Below, piece after piece: positions 9,484-19,315 of a stretch of 64,000 nt of DNA. The notes under the pieces are model-generated. The model had not been told where the DNA came from and searched no databases. It worked only from the letters and a program-made list of their open reading frames with translations. Location of the stretch: the NCBI RefSeq assembly GCF_013377275.1, contig NZ_CP016615.1:1622830-1686829 (forward strand). The letters run 5' to 3'. How positions within the stretch are numbered: position 1 is the stretch's first letter; each line of letters begins with the position of its first letter. The translations under genes and the position numbers were made by a program. The stretch is from Vespertiliibacter pulmonis. Its GTDB lineage: Bacteria; Pseudomonadota; Gammaproteobacteria; Enterobacterales; Pasteurellaceae.

Positions 9484-11496
9484 TTAGTCAATTTTTCTAC
9501 CGCGTAGTAATTGTCTAATCCAAGTTCGATTAGGGCTTAGAGCTTGCAATATATCTTGGCTAAGTGGTTGGGGTTCTCCACAAATTTGGCTTGCCAGTAA
9601 TTCACCAAGTAACGGTGCTGTTGTCAGACCTCGAGAACCAAGCCCCGCCAGTAGATATAAATTCGGGTAACATTCTGCTTTTTCAATGCTCTCTTTTCTT
9701 CGGCGTTGATTAAAGAGATTAGCAAATTGTTCTTTTTGGCGAGCGAAATTTGCCACAGCACCTACCATTGGAATTCTGTCTCTAAAGGCAGATCGAATAC
9801 CCACTTTTCCTTGATTTTTTGAAATATCAATAGATTTTGTCCATTCGCAAGAGGTTAAATTATCTTGTAATTTTGCAAGGTTTTGCTGATGTTCTATGAG
9901 GCTAAAAGTGGTTTCTGAATTATCTCGTAAATGGCTTGCCCCAATACAATGGCTTTGTGAAGCAGACATCGGTGTGATATAGCCATCATAACACACAACA
10001 CATTTGAGTCGTTGTAACGTATTGTTGGTAGGTACTTGGCTGACTTGCCCTCGAACAGGATAAAGTGGAATCCCTGCTGTTTGCTGAAATTCCGTGAGTG
10101 TGTGTCCATTGGCAAGTACTAATATTTGATGTGAAAAATGTTGGTTTTGATATTGCCAGTGCCATTTATTATATTCAAATTTAGGATTTTCAACTCGATG
10201 ATTAAGAATAATTTTTAGCCCTAAAGTTTCGAGATAAGCAAAACTATTTTGAACGAGTTGTAGAGGAGAAATCCAACCGCCAGAGGCAATAAATGCACCA
10301 CCGTTTTTTACAGGCAGCCCAATTTTTTCGGTTAATTGTTCAGCAGAATGTAACTGGAACAGATTAAAATCCCAGCCTTGTTCTGCTAGTTTTTGCAGCT
10401 TTTGTTGCGTTTTTTCATTGTAAGCATAAAGGGCAACTCCCGTAAAATCGTGTTCAAAATCAACCGCTTGTGCCAGTTTATTTAAACGTTGTAAAGCATA
10501 ATCAAAGCTATGAACATAAAATCGGACATTTCGTTCGTCATCATCGCTTAGTTGTGGATAAATTGCTCCTTGTAAGTTGCCAGATGCATTTTGGGCTAGT
10601 TGTTCGTCTTGGCAGTAAAGGGTTACACTTTTTCCTCGTTCTAGCAGAGATAATGCTAAAAATAGGCTAGCCACTCCTCCGCCAACAATAGCAATATCGG
10701 TATTGTTTAAATTGGTATCAGGGTGATGGGAGTAAAAATAGGGATACTCGTAAGGAGCGTCTGGGCTAGCTAATGGCTTTTCTCCCCATAACATTTCTCG
10801 TTTCTTACCAAATCCTTTACGTTTTTTTACTTCAAATCCGACCGCTTGTAAGCCTCGTCTAACGTTACTTGATGCTGTAAAAGTAGCAAAACTACCACCG
10901 TTGCGAGTTAAACGAAAGAGCTGGCGATAAAGCTGTTCACTCCACATTTCTGGATTTTTATCGGGAGAAAATCCGTCTAAAAACCAACAATCAATACTGG
11001 AATTATAATTGTCGCCTAATTGTGGAAGATTATCAGTAATATCACCAAACCAGAGATCGAGGTAAATCTGTTCAAAATGATAACGCTGACAGCCAACTTG
11101 TCTTGGTTGCCAACAAGCGGTGAGTTGAGCAGAAAGGTTTACAAATTGGGGATATCGCTGATGAATTTCAATCAGTTGATCAGTGTTGAGTGGGAATTTC
11201 TCAAAAGAGATGAAATAGAGCCGTTTAAGGTGATGAGTGGGAAATTCTTCTCGAAATTGTTGAAAACGTTGGGCAACCGCTAAAAAATTTAGCCCTGTAC
11301 CAAAACCTGTTTCAGCAATAACAAAAAATTCTCTAGAGTGATGTTGCCATTTTTCCCAAATCTGATTGCCTTCTTGGAAAACATATTGGCTTTCGGCAAC
11401 GCCATCTAACGTAGAGAAATAAATATCATCAAATTGTTCAGAAATAGGGGTTTGAGTATGATTAAAAGCGACAGAGGCAAAATTGAGTTTTTTCAT
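9484..11496 (-). CDS. mnmC: Bifunctional tRNA 5-methylaminomethyl-2-thiouridine biosynthesis protein MnmC
   Basis: Performs the last two steps of mnm5s2U34 synthesis at the tRNA wobble base. The N-terminal part (about residues 1-250) is the SAM-dependent methyltransferase with ETGFGTGLNF and the DGFSPDKNPEMW motif; the rest is a FAD-dependent oxidase starting with the dinucleotide-binding motif DIAIVGGGVASLFLALSL. The length of 670 residues is that of the fused bacterial enzyme. The Shine-Dalgarno sequence is poor, but the start MKKLNFASVAFN fits the family. It contains several USS cores (10463, 10841, 11113). Confidence 0.97.
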   Translation of the reverse strand: MKKLNFASVAFNHTQTPISEQFDDIYFSTLDGVAESQYVFQEGNQIWEKWQHHSREFFVIAETGFGTGLNFLAVAQRFQQFREEFPTHHLKRLYFISFEKFPLNTDQLIEIHQRYPQFVNLSAQLTACWQPRQVGCQRYHFEQIYLDLWFGDITDNLPQLGDNYNSSIDCWFLDGFSPDKNPEMWSEQLYRQLFRLTRNGGSFATFTASSNVRRGLQAVGFEVKKRKGFGKKREMLWGEKPLASPDAPYEYPYFYSHHPDTNLNNTDIAIVGGGVASLFLALSLLERGKSVTLYCQDEQLAQNASGNLQGAIYPQLSDDDERNVRFYVHSFDYALQRLNKLAQAVDFEHDFTGVALYAYNEKTQQKLQKLAEQGWDFNLFQLHSAEQLTEKIGLPVKNGGAFIASGGWISPLQLVQNSFAYLETLGLKIILNHRVENPKFEYNKWHWQYQNQHFSHQILVLANGHTLTEFQQTAGIPLYPVRGQVSQVPTNNTLQRLKCVVCYDGYITPMSASQSHCIGASHLRDNSETTFSLIEHQQNLAKLQDNLTSCEWTKSIDISKNQGKVGIRSAFRDRIPMVGAVANFARQKEQFANLFNQRRRKESIEKAECYPNLYLLAGLGSRGLTTAPLLGELLASQICGEPQPLSQDILQALSPNRTWIRQLLRGRKID

Positions 11497-11518
11497 AATA
11501 GTTTGGATTATAAAAGAG

Positions 11519-11540
11519 AAAGACGCCTAAAGGCGTCTTT
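11519..11540 (-). terminator. Terminator after the 26-residue peptide gene
   Basis: AAAGACGCC is inverted as GGCGTCTTT around a four-base loop. Read on the minus strand it follows the small ORF and continues into a pyrimidine/T-rich tail. It separates the small gene from mnmC. Confidence 0.75.
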
Positions 11541-11554
11541 ATTCGGCAGTAGAG

Positions 11555-11635
11555 TTAGAAAATATTTGAAGCAAAAAGTACGATAATACCTAATGAACCT
11601 ACTACGGCAAGCATTGCATAACCAAAAGTACCCAT
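11555..11635 (-). CDS. Small single-helix membrane peptide (26 aa, unknown)
   Basis: A 26-residue ORF between mnmC and purR. It begins MGTFGYAMLAVVGSL and is almost entirely hydrophobic, forming one membrane helix of about 20 residues with no charged residues. GGAGAA sits about eight bases before the ATG, and a strong terminator follows the stop within 20 bases, so the unit has all the parts of a gene. I do not recognise the family. It resembles in size the small single-pass proteins that assist membrane complexes, but that is only an analogy. Confidence 0.6.
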   Translation of the reverse strand: MGTFGYAMLAVVGSLGIIVLFASNIF

Positions 11636-11713
11636 TTTAATTCTCCATATTTATAAATAATTTTTACTATTGTAGAACGATTAAAGAAAAATGCAATGCA
11701 AGCGGTTATTTAG

Positions 11714-11770
11714 TTAAGAAATTTGTCAAAATTGGCTATAATGCGACTAATTTTTTAGTGTGAGGGCATT
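11714..11770 (+). promoter_or_regulatory. Probable purR promoter
   Basis: A perfect TATAAT within GGCTATAATGCG lies about 30 bases before purR, with a weak -35 (TTAAGA) 17 bases upstream. GAGGG precedes the ATG. Confidence 0.55.
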
Positions 11771-12778
11771 ATGGCTACGATTAAAGATGTTGCCAAATTA
11801 GCAGGCGTTTCAACTACCACAGTCTCGCATGTGATCAATAAAACTCGTTTTGTGTCTGAAGAGGCCGTTAAAGCAGTGTGGAATGCCGTTTCTGAATTGA
11901 ATTATTCGCCAAGTGCAGTGGCTCGTAGTTTAAAAGTAAATACGACTAAATCAATTGGAATGATCATTACAACTAGCCAAGCTCCCTATTTCGCAGAAAT
12001 TGTGTTGGCAGTTGAAGAGCATTGTTATCAAAAAGGCTATTCACTTTTTTTATGTAATACGCAAAATGACCCTGAGAAAATTCAAAACCATTTAGATATG
12101 TTGGTTAAAAAGCGAGTAGATGGTATTTTAGTGATGTGTTCGGAATATACTGAAAATTCGTTAGCATTATTTAACGGAACAAATGTACCAATGGTTGTAA
12201 TGGACTGGGGGCCGAATGATAATAAAAGTGATCGCATTTTGGATAATGGTTTGGAAGGTGGTTATCTTGCAACACGGTATTTAATTGAAAATGGACATCG
12301 AGATATTGCAATTATTGCAGGTGAATTAGTAAAAACGATTAGTAAAGCACGGTTTGATGGTTATGTGAAAGCAATGAGTGAAGCAGGCTTGCTCATTCGT
12401 GATGAATGGATTGTCGAAAATGATTTTGAGCCAGAGGCTGGCTATGAAAGTATGAATCATATTTTAAGCCAGCAAAAATTGCCGACGGCAGTAGTTTGCT
12501 CCTGTGATACAGTGGCGTTAGGGGCAATTTCAGCCATTACTGAGAAAGGGCTATCTGTTCCACAGGATATTTCTGTGATCGGGTATGATAATATTCATAA
12601 TTCTCGTTTCTATGCTCCACCTTTAACGACAGTTCATCAGTCTAAAGCCCGTTTAGGACGATCTGCACTGGATATTTTATTGGATCGTATTCAACGTGAA
12701 GAAAAAAGTTATCAGCCAACGATTTTAGAATTTCATCCTGAATTAGTCATCAGACAGTCGGTGAGAAAATTAGCATAA
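11771..12778 (+). CDS. purR: HTH-type purine repressor PurR
   Basis: LacI-family repressor that binds hypoxanthine or guanine and represses purine synthesis and transport genes. The N-terminal helix-turn-helix [20 protein letters not shown] and the hinge helix [12 protein letters not shown] are those of PurR, and the ligand-binding domain fills the remaining ~275 residues. The length of 335 is close to that of E. coli PurR. It lies 13 bases before a DedA-family gene and is probably co-transcribed with it. A probable target, the permease at 24186-25487, is in this window. Confidence 0.95.
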   Translation: MATIKDVAKLAGVSTTTVSHVINKTRFVSEEAVKAVWNAVSELNYSPSAVARSLKVNTTKSIGMIITTSQAPYFAEIVLAVEEHCYQKGYSLFLCNTQNDPEKIQNHLDMLVKKRVDGILVMCSEYTENSLALFNGTNVPMVVMDWGPNDNKSDRILDNGLEGGYLATRYLIENGHRDIAIIAGELVKTISKARFDGYVKAMSEAGLLIRDEWIVENDFEPEAGYESMNHILSQQKLPTAVVCSCDTVALGAISAITEKGLSVPQDISVIGYDNIHNSRFYAPPLTTVHQSKARLGRSALDILLDRIQREEKSYQPTILEFHPELVIRQSVRKLA

Positions 12779-12791
12779 CCTTGAGGTATAA

Positions 12792-13397
12792 ATGGAATAT
12801 TTAATTGAATTTTTTAGTAGCTACGGCTATTGGGCCGTTTTTTTTATTTTACTTATTTGTGGTTTTGGTGTGCCAATTCCCGAAGATATTACCTTAGTAT
12901 CAGGTGGCGTTATTTCTGGGCTGGGATATACCAATGTTCACTGGATGCTTGTCGTTAGTTTATTTGGTGTATTAGTCGGTGATAGTACGATGTACTGGCT
13001 TGGGAGAATCTATGGGGAAAAAATCCTTAAATTTCCGTTAATTCGAAATATTGCCACACCGAAACGATTTGCTGCTGTTCAAGAGCGTTTTGAGAAACAA
13101 GGAACAAAATTACTGTTTGTTGCCCGTTTTTTACCTGGCTTGCGTGCGGTGGTGTACTTAGTATCAGGTATTACATTGCGAGTTAATTATGTTCGATTTG
13201 TATTAGTTGATTTTTGTGCGGCTATTATTTCTGTTCCTATTTGGATCTATTTAGGCGATTTTGGGGCAAAAAATTTAGATTGGTTAGAAGCTCAAGTCCA
13301 TAAAGGTCAAATTGCTATTTGGGTAATACTGTTTCTTGGTGGGTTATTTGTTCTTTGGAAGTGGAAAAAAAGTAAAAAACAAGAGAATAACGAGTAA
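12792..13397 (+). CDS. DedA-family membrane protein
   Basis: 201-residue inner-membrane protein of the DedA/VTT superfamily, which includes proteins implicated in undecaprenyl-phosphate and phospholipid recycling. The signature FGVPIPEDITLVSGG near residues 25-39 and the FLPGLRAVVYLVSG segment (family pattern F[xR]xxPGxR) near 112-125 are clear, with several membrane helices and a lysine-rich C-terminal tail. TTGAGG precedes the ATG. It is probably expressed from the purR promoter. The specific paralogue cannot be assigned. Confidence 0.88.
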   Translation: MEYLIEFFSSYGYWAVFFILLICGFGVPIPEDITLVSGGVISGLGYTNVHWMLVVSLFGVLVGDSTMYWLGRIYGEKILKFPLIRNIATPKRFAAVQERFEKQGTKLLFVARFLPGLRAVVYLVSGITLRVNYVRFVLVDFCAAIISVPIWIYLGDFGAKNLDWLEAQVHKGQIAIWVILFLGGLFVLWKWKKSKKQENNE

Positions 13398-13416
13398 TAA
13401 TTTCTTATCAAAAAAT

Positions 13417-13440
13417 AAAGGGTCTCACGACCCTTTTTTA
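13417..13440. terminator. Bidirectional terminator between dedA-family gene and gmhA
   Basis: AAAGGGTC pairs with GACCCTTT around TCAC, with a T-run on one side and an A-run on the other; it lies between convergent genes. Confidence 0.9.
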
Positions 13441-13442
13441 TT

Positions 13443-14078
<636 letters not shown>

Positions 14079-14182
14079 TTATTTAAGAAGTCTATCATAA
14101 GGCTTTGAACTTAACACTAGGAAAAAGCATTGAAATTAGGTAGAATTGGTGGAATTTAGCGTTTATTTAAAGGAACATTATA

Positions 14183-14740
14183 ATGATCAATGAAATTAAA
14201 AAAGATACACAAGAGCGTATGGAAAAAAGCCTTGAAGCATTGAAAGGACATATTTCAAAAATTCGTACAGGACGTGCGCAACCGAGCCTATTAGATGGCA
14301 TTCAAGTCGATTATTACGGTTCAGCAACTCCATTACGTCAGTTAGCCAATGTTGTGGCGGAAGATGCTCGTACTTTAGCAGTCAGTGTGTTTGACCGCTC
14401 ATTAATTAGCATCATCGAAAAAGCAATTTTAACGTCAGATTTAGGGTTAAACCCGTCTTCAGCAGGTACAACTATTCGTGTACCATTACCTCCATTAACA
14501 GAAGAGCGTCGCCGTGATTTAATTAAAATTGTAAAAAGCGAAGGAGAGCAAGGTAAAGTTGCTATTCGTAATATTCGCCGTGATGCAAATGTAAAAGTGA
14601 AAGCATTAGAAAAAGAGAAAGAGATCAGCGAAAACGAAGAGCGTAAAGCACAAGATGAAATCCAAAAATTGACAGATCTATATATCAAAAAAGTTGATGA
14701 AGTTTTAGCAGATAAAGAAAAAGAGTTAATGGATTTCTAA
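14183..14740 (+). CDS. frr: Ribosome recycling factor
   Basis: 185-residue factor that splits post-termination ribosomes together with EF-G. The typical start with [17 protein letters not shown], the conserved [11 protein letters not shown] near residues 27-37 and the C-terminal long helices are all present, and the length is standard. AAGGAA lies before the ATG. It stands alone here, not beside pyrH as in E. coli, and is followed by a strong hairpin terminator. Confidence 0.99.
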   Translation: MINEIKKDTQERMEKSLEALKGHISKIRTGRAQPSLLDGIQVDYYGSATPLRQLANVVAEDARTLAVSVFDRSLISIIEKAILTSDLGLNPSSAGTTIRVPLPPLTEERRRDLIKIVKSEGEQGKVAIRNIRRDANVKVKALEKEKEISENEERKAQDEIQKLTDLYIKKVDEVLADKEKELMDF

Positions 14741-14757
14741 TTTTTACTTAGTTATGT

Positions 14758-14795
14758 AATGCCCTTATTCTATTAAAGAGTAAGGGCATTTTTTA
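14758..14795 (+). terminator. Intrinsic terminator after frr
   Basis: AATGCCCTTA...TAAGGGCATT inverted repeat followed by a run of T. Confidence 0.92.
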
Positions 14796-14814
14796 TAGTT
14801 TATCTAACCGCTTG

Positions 14815-15882
14815 TTATTCGCAATTAAGTAAAAATACTCCTGTTTGTGATAAGTGTAGGTAGTAGTCTGTCTGATTTTCATCATAATGTTCAGGGTTAA
14901 GATTGACTAAGATATCTTTTCCTTGCCAATGAGCGATAATTTCCCAGTACGCCCCCATATATACCGTGTGTTTAATTTCACAGCGTTGGATATCCTCACC
15001 GTGAGGTAATAGTTGGATAGACTCAGGACGAATACCGATTAAACAGTTGCCATTTGGTACATTAAATCGCTCTGCGTTAGAGAGAGTAAATTGGTATTGT
15101 CCGATAGTAATTTGGTTGCCTTGTCGCTTTCCGTTAAAAATGGTGGATTCCCCCATAAAATTAGCAAGAAAGAGCGAGTTTGGTTCCAAATAAAGCATTT
15201 TGGCACTATCTTTTTGTTTGATACGCCCTTTATCCATTACAATCACTTCATCAGATACAGCAAAGGCTTCCGATTGATCGTGAGTAACGTACAGGGACGT
15301 AATATTCAACCGCTGTTGTAATTCACGGATTTTTTCTCGCATTGAGCGACGAAGGTTCGCATCAAGGTTGCTGAGTGGTTCATCAAAGAGTAACACTTTA
15401 GGTTTAAGAATTAACGCACGAGCAAGGGCAACCCGTTGTTGTTGCCCACCTGAAATTTGATCGACATACCGATCTTCAAATCCAGCTAAATCCACTAATT
15501 CTAATGCTTCTTTAATCCGTAATTGACGTTCTGCTTTGGGTACACCTTGCATTTTTAGCCCATATCCCACGTTATCACCAATAGACATATGGGGAAATAG
15601 AGCATAAGATTGGAAAACAATACAAATATCACGTTGCTGGATTGAGTTATGTGTAACATCTTCTCCTTCAATAAAAATTTGACCACTCGTTGGGTTTTCT
15701 AATCCAGCCACTAGGCGTAAAACCGTAGTTTTACCGCAGCCAGATGGACCGAGTAGTGTTACCATTGTCCCTTTTTTAATTGATAGAGTAAGGTTATCAA
15801 TTACCGTGCTTTTACCAAAAGATTTCGTTACATTTTTTAACACTAAAAAATCGTTTTGTTGTTCCATTCTATGTTGTTCCAT
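14815..15882 (-). CDS. afuC: ABC importer ATPase AfuC (sugar-phosphate / 'ferric' type)
   Basis: ATP-binding subunit of the AfuABC importer. It has Walker [16 protein letters not shown], the signature [15 protein letters not shown], Walker [17 protein letters not shown] and a C-terminal TOBE-like domain, 355 residues in all. Two starts are possible because the first bases are duplicated: ATG 15882 and ATG 15867 each begin ATGGAACAACA. The Shine-Dalgarno is weak for both. It is the last gene of the operon afuA-afuB-afuC. Automatic annotation calls this FbpC; see the AfuA entry for why a sugar-phosphate role is preferred. Confidence 0.9.
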   Translation of the reverse strand: MEQHRMEQQNDFLVLKNVTKSFGKSTVIDNLTLSIKKGTMVTLLGPSGCGKTTVLRLVAGLENPTSGQIFIEGEDVTHNSIQQRDICIVFQSYALFPHMSIGDNVGYGLKMQGVPKAERQLRIKEALELVDLAGFEDRYVDQISGGQQQRVALARALILKPKVLLFDEPLSNLDANLRRSMREKIRELQQRLNITSLYVTHDQSEAFAVSDEVIVMDKGRIKQKDSAKMLYLEPNSLFLANFMGESTIFNGKRQGNQITIGQYQFTLSNAERFNVPNGNCLIGIRPESIQLLPHGEDIQRCEIKHTVYMGAYWEIIAHWQGKDILVNLNPEHYDENQTDYYLHLSQTGVFLLNCE

Positions 15883-15958
15883 TCATTTTTGAGCAAATTT
15901 AAATAGCAAGCGATAAGTTAATCAATTATTTTGCTATTTCCTATTTTGTCCAATATCG

Positions 15959-17998
15959 TTACGTTGTCACTTGTTTGGCTTTTGATTTTGCGATACGAGT
16001 TTCGCCGACAAGCCAATCAAATAATAAAATAATGCTCATCATTACGATAATTAGAATTGATCCGTAAGCAATTGCAATGCCATATTCGCCATCTTCAACT
16101 CGATTTAATATATAAGATGTTGCTACCCGTGTATCTGCTGTAACTAAGAAAATAATGGCACTTACAGTGGTCATTGCCCGTACAAAACTGGTAATTAGGG
16201 CAGAAAGTAATGCAGGTTTAAGTAAAGGTAACACAATAAAGAAAATGGTTTTAAATGAGCTAGCTTTAAGCGAGAGAGAGGCTTCGTCTAATGATTTATC
16301 TAGTTGCCCAAGCCCTGCGATTGCTGCACGCATACCTACGGGCATATTTCTCATTACCATAGATAAAATAATAATAATCCCTGTGCCTGTGAGATAAATC
16401 GGTGTATTGTTAAATGCAATAATATAGGAAACACCTGCGACAGTACCTGGTACAGCAAAGCAGAGTAAGGTCATAAATTCAAGGGTTTTCTTACCTTTGA
16501 AATCACGGCGTACTGTGATGTAGGCAATAAGTAAGCCAAAAATAGCCGTGATTGGGGCAGCAGTTGCTGCAAAAATGACTGTTTGAATTAACGATGGCCA
16601 AGCTCCATCATTAAATCCTTGCCCGAAGAGATCACTGTAATTTTTCAAGGTAAGGGTGTAATCGACCCCCCAGTTTACGGTGAAACTTCCATAGAAAATA
16701 CTGCCGTATAGCACTACATTGAATAGCACCCAAAATCCTAAACTGCAAATAATAATGATCTTCAGACCGCTTGGAAGATCTTGTACATCTCCCCGATAAG
16801 ATTTGCCTGATACGGTAACGTAAGAGCGGTTGCCTATCCAGAGATATTGCACCACAAAAATAACTAATGAGAAGAGTAGTAATAGCGTTCCAAGTGTGCT
16901 TGCAGAGACATAGTCTAGCTGTGAGCCTGCAATGTAAAAATAGATTTGGGTGGCAATCACATCAAAATTCCCGCCTAATACCAATGGCGTACTAAAATCA
17001 GCGAGAGATTGAATGACAACCACTAAAAATGAGTTGGCTAAGGCTGGTTTTAATAGCGGGAAAATAATATGGGCGAATGTTTGATAGCGGTTAGCACGTA
17101 AGGTATAGGCAGCCTCTTCTACCGATGGGTGAATTGATTTTAATGCACCCTCTAAAATCATAAATGACATTGGTGTTAAAGCTAATGTATGGGCGATAGT
17201 GATACCCGTAAACCCATACAGCCAGTTCGTATTAAAACCTAAATATTCTACTAAAAATGCGGTTACATAGCCTGAACGCCCGAGCATTAGGGTTACGCCT
17301 AGTCCGACAACAAATGGGGGGGTAACAATCGGTAAAATGGAGAAAATTTTACCAATAACGGCGGTACGTTTTGCAATCCGAGTGGTATATAACGCAAAGG
17401 CTAACCCAAATAGAGTAGAGAGTATCCCAACTGTTGCAGCGACACTTAATGAGTTTCCAATAACCCGTAAGATATAAGGCTGTTTTAGAATATCTAATAC
17501 TTGGCTTGGTACAAATTCATTACCGTTAAATAGCATTGAAATAAAAATTGCTACAGTTGGATAGAGAATAAAAAAGACAATAAGTAAAAGAATAATTAGC
17601 AATGATGCAATGATAAATCGATCGCCTTGCATTATTTTAAATGTAGCTAACGCATTTGTTGTTAGCCCTATTAACGCAAAGATTAAAAAAAGAACAGCAT
17701 AACCTAAGGCAATTTTACAGATAATGGCAGAAATAAGGACAAAAGCAAAAAGCGTAATACTGCCGAGCAAAGTGAAAATTGCAGTATTACGATCATTGTT
17801 TTGTGGAATAAGAAAAAGTACAAGAGGGAGAAACCATGCCCAAGTAATACTAAAACTTGCCCACCCCATAGCATTGAAGATTTCATCACGGCTAGAGTCG
17901 AATAAACCATAGTCTAAAGCTTGAGTAGGCAATACGCCAAATGCAACTAAAGCTAAACAGACCCAAAAAGTAGGGCGAGAGAAAAAAGATGTTGGCAT
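15959..17998 (-). CDS. afuB: ABC importer permease AfuB (fused two-domain permease)
   Basis: 679-residue inner-membrane protein with two binding-protein-dependent transport domains in tandem, the arrangement of FbpB/AfuB permeases. Conserved EAA-type loops are visible as EEAAYTLRANRYQTF in the first half and DEASLSLKASSFKTI in the second. GAGG lies well placed before ATG 17998. It is separated from afuA by a hairpin and from afuC by about 75 bases. Works with AfuA in the periplasm and AfuC at the inner face. Confidence 0.92.
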   Translation of the reverse strand: MPTSFFSRPTFWVCLALVAFGVLPTQALDYGLFDSSRDEIFNAMGWASFSITWAWFLPLVLFLIPQNNDRNTAIFTLLGSITLFAFVLISAIICKIALGYAVLFLIFALIGLTTNALATFKIMQGDRFIIASLLIILLLIVFFILYPTVAIFISMLFNGNEFVPSQVLDILKQPYILRVIGNSLSVAATVGILSTLFGLAFALYTTRIAKRTAVIGKIFSILPIVTPPFVVGLGVTLMLGRSGYVTAFLVEYLGFNTNWLYGFTGITIAHTLALTPMSFMILEGALKSIHPSVEEAAYTLRANRYQTFAHIIFPLLKPALANSFLVVVIQSLADFSTPLVLGGNFDVIATQIYFYIAGSQLDYVSASTLGTLLLLFSLVIFVVQYLWIGNRSYVTVSGKSYRGDVQDLPSGLKIIIICSLGFWVLFNVVLYGSIFYGSFTVNWGVDYTLTLKNYSDLFGQGFNDGAWPSLIQTVIFAATAAPITAIFGLLIAYITVRRDFKGKKTLEFMTLLCFAVPGTVAGVSYIIAFNNTPIYLTGTGIIIILSMVMRNMPVGMRAAIAGLGQLDKSLDEASLSLKASSFKTIFFIVLPLLKPALLSALITSFVRAMTTVSAIIFLVTADTRVATSYILNRVEDGEYGIAIAYGSILIIVMMSIILLFDWLVGETRIAKSKAKQVTT

Positions 17999-18036
17999 AA
18001 AACCTCACAAATCATTTTGTATAACAAGGCATAGAA

Positions 18037-18066
18037 ACATTCAGCCCTGTAAATAAGGCTGAATGT
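18037..18066 (-). promoter_or_regulatory. Intercistronic hairpin between afuA and afuB
   Basis: A perfect 10-base inverted repeat (18037-18046 with 18057-18066) lies just after the afuA stop on the minus strand, with no T-run after it. Such hairpins often protect the binding-protein mRNA from 3' decay so that it accumulates above the permease message. Confidence 0.65.
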
Positions 18067-18090
18067 AAATAGAAAGCAAAAATTATAGAA

Positions 18091-19125
18091 TTAGTGAGCT
18101 AATTTAACTTCTGTTAGCCATTTGTCAATTAAGTATTTACGTTCCTCACTTGAGCCGTATTTATCAAAATTATAGTTTATCAAATTAAGTTTAGCTGGAT
18201 TGAGCGAATAAGGTGATTGCTCTGCGTCCATATTAGTAAGCACTTGGAATGCATCACCTTTTTTCCAAGCAAGCTCTTGAGCTTCTTTAGATAAAGCCCA
18301 ATCAACAAATAATTTTGCATTGTCTAAATTTCTTGCACCTTTAAGGATACTAATACCACCTAGTTCATAGCCTGTGCCGTCTGTTGGAGCAACAATTTCA
18401 ATATTAGCCCCATTTTTCTTCTCAATCGAGTAATCGTGTAAGAAGCCAATACCAATAGCGGTTTCTCCACGAGCAGTATTACGAGCAGGTGTTATTCCAG
18501 ATTTTGTATATTGAGAAATGTTTTTGTGCAACTTCTTAAAATATTCAAAGGCTTTATCTTCACCCCAAAGTTGAACAAAGGTTGCAATCGTTGTATATGC
18601 CGTGCCAGAACTTTGTGGATCGGCAATTTGAATTTCTCCAGCTAAGCGAGGATCAAGCAAATCTGCCCAAGTTGTAGGTACTTTTTCAATGCCAAGTTGT
18701 TTTAGACGATCTAAATTCACCCCAAAACCTAAAATCCCCATATAGACGGCAGATGTATAGTTTCCTTTTAATTTTGCAGGATCTCTAAATTTTTCTATAA
18801 TTTTTATTAAATTGGGCGATTGATAAGGCTGAAGTAAGCCCATTTCGCCTGCTTGAGATTGCGGATCGAGTGTTCCGCCGTACCAAACATCGGCTTGGGG
18901 GTGGTCTTTTTCAGCCTCTACTTTCGCAAAAGTACTGCCTGACCCATTACGAATAAAAGAGACTTTTACATCATATTTTTCCCCAAACGTTTGGATTTCT
19001 TGCTCACAAAAAAGGTGGGAGGCACTACAATAGACGACTAAACGTCCAGCCGCATTTGCTTGGCTGACAAGTAAAGTGCTGAGCAGGAGCGATGAAAGTG
19101 CGAGAGATAATTTTTTAAATGGCAT
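18091..19125 (-). CDS. afuA: Periplasmic substrate-binding protein AfuA
   Basis: 344-residue extracellular solute-binding protein with a signal peptide ending ANA at about residue 26. It is most like A. pleuropneumoniae AfuA, first called a ferric-binding protein. True FbpA proteins bind iron through a paired-tyrosine (YY) motif in the region after the RNTA-like segment; here RNTARGETAIGIGFLHDYSI has no such pair. Published work on AfuA homologues reported binding of hexose phosphates. A CRP site upstream agrees with a carbohydrate role. First gene of the operon; GGAAAG precedes the ATG. Confidence 0.88.
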   Translation of the reverse strand: MPFKKLSLALSSLLLSTLLVSQANAAGRLVVYCSASHLFCEQEIQTFGEKYDVKVSFIRNGSGSTFAKVEAEKDHPQADVWYGGTLDPQSQAGEMGLLQPYQSPNLIKIIEKFRDPAKLKGNYTSAVYMGILGFGVNLDRLKQLGIEKVPTTWADLLDPRLAGEIQIADPQSSGTAYTTIATFVQLWGEDKAFEYFKKLHKNISQYTKSGITPARNTARGETAIGIGFLHDYSIEKKNGANIEIVAPTDGTGYELGGISILKGARNLDNAKLFVDWALSKEAQELAWKKGDAFQVLTNMDAEQSPYSLNPAKLNLINYNFDKYGSSEERKYLIDKWLTEVKLAH

Positions 19126-19161
19126 AGATTACTTTCCTTTTCGTGATGCAAAATTGGGTGA

Positions 19162-19167
19162 ACTATA
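19162..19167 (-). promoter_or_regulatory. -10 box of afuA promoter
   Basis: TATAGT on the minus strand, about 36 bases upstream of the afuA ATG. The usual start point seven bases downstream puts the CRP site centre near -41.5. Confidence 0.6.
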
Positions 19168-19185
19168 CCGAATTTTAAGGAAAGA

Positions 19186-19207
19186 AACTGTGAGTTTATT
19201 CACAAAT
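19186..19207 (-). promoter_or_regulatory. CRP (cAMP receptor protein) site upstream of afuA
   Basis: Contains the perfect palindrome TGTGA-N6-TCACA (19189-19204), flanked by A/T-rich bases as in the CRP consensus. Its spacing from the -10 box fits a class II activator position. Confidence 0.85.
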
Positions 19208-19250
19208 TAGAGAATTTTTCATATTTTGAATAATTTCAGTAGAAGGAAGA

Positions 19251-19307
19251 ACAAGCGGTTAGATCCTATATTTTTTTGCAAAAAAATATTAAGAACTTAC
19301 CGCTTGT
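19251..19307 (-). terminator. Inverted USS pair after the HerA-like gene
   Basis: ACAAGCGGT at 19251-19259 and ACCGCTTGT at 19299-19307 face each other between the stop of the HerA-like gene and the afuA promoter, with T/A-rich flanks. Likely terminator for the minus-strand gene. Confidence 0.5.
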
Positions 19308-19315
19308 TATTGAGG

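Noticed and set aside
11694-11712. PurR autoregulatory operator upstream of purR
   Set aside because: The best match (ATGCAAGCGGTTATTT) fits only about 10 of 16 positions and is mostly a uptake signal sequence.
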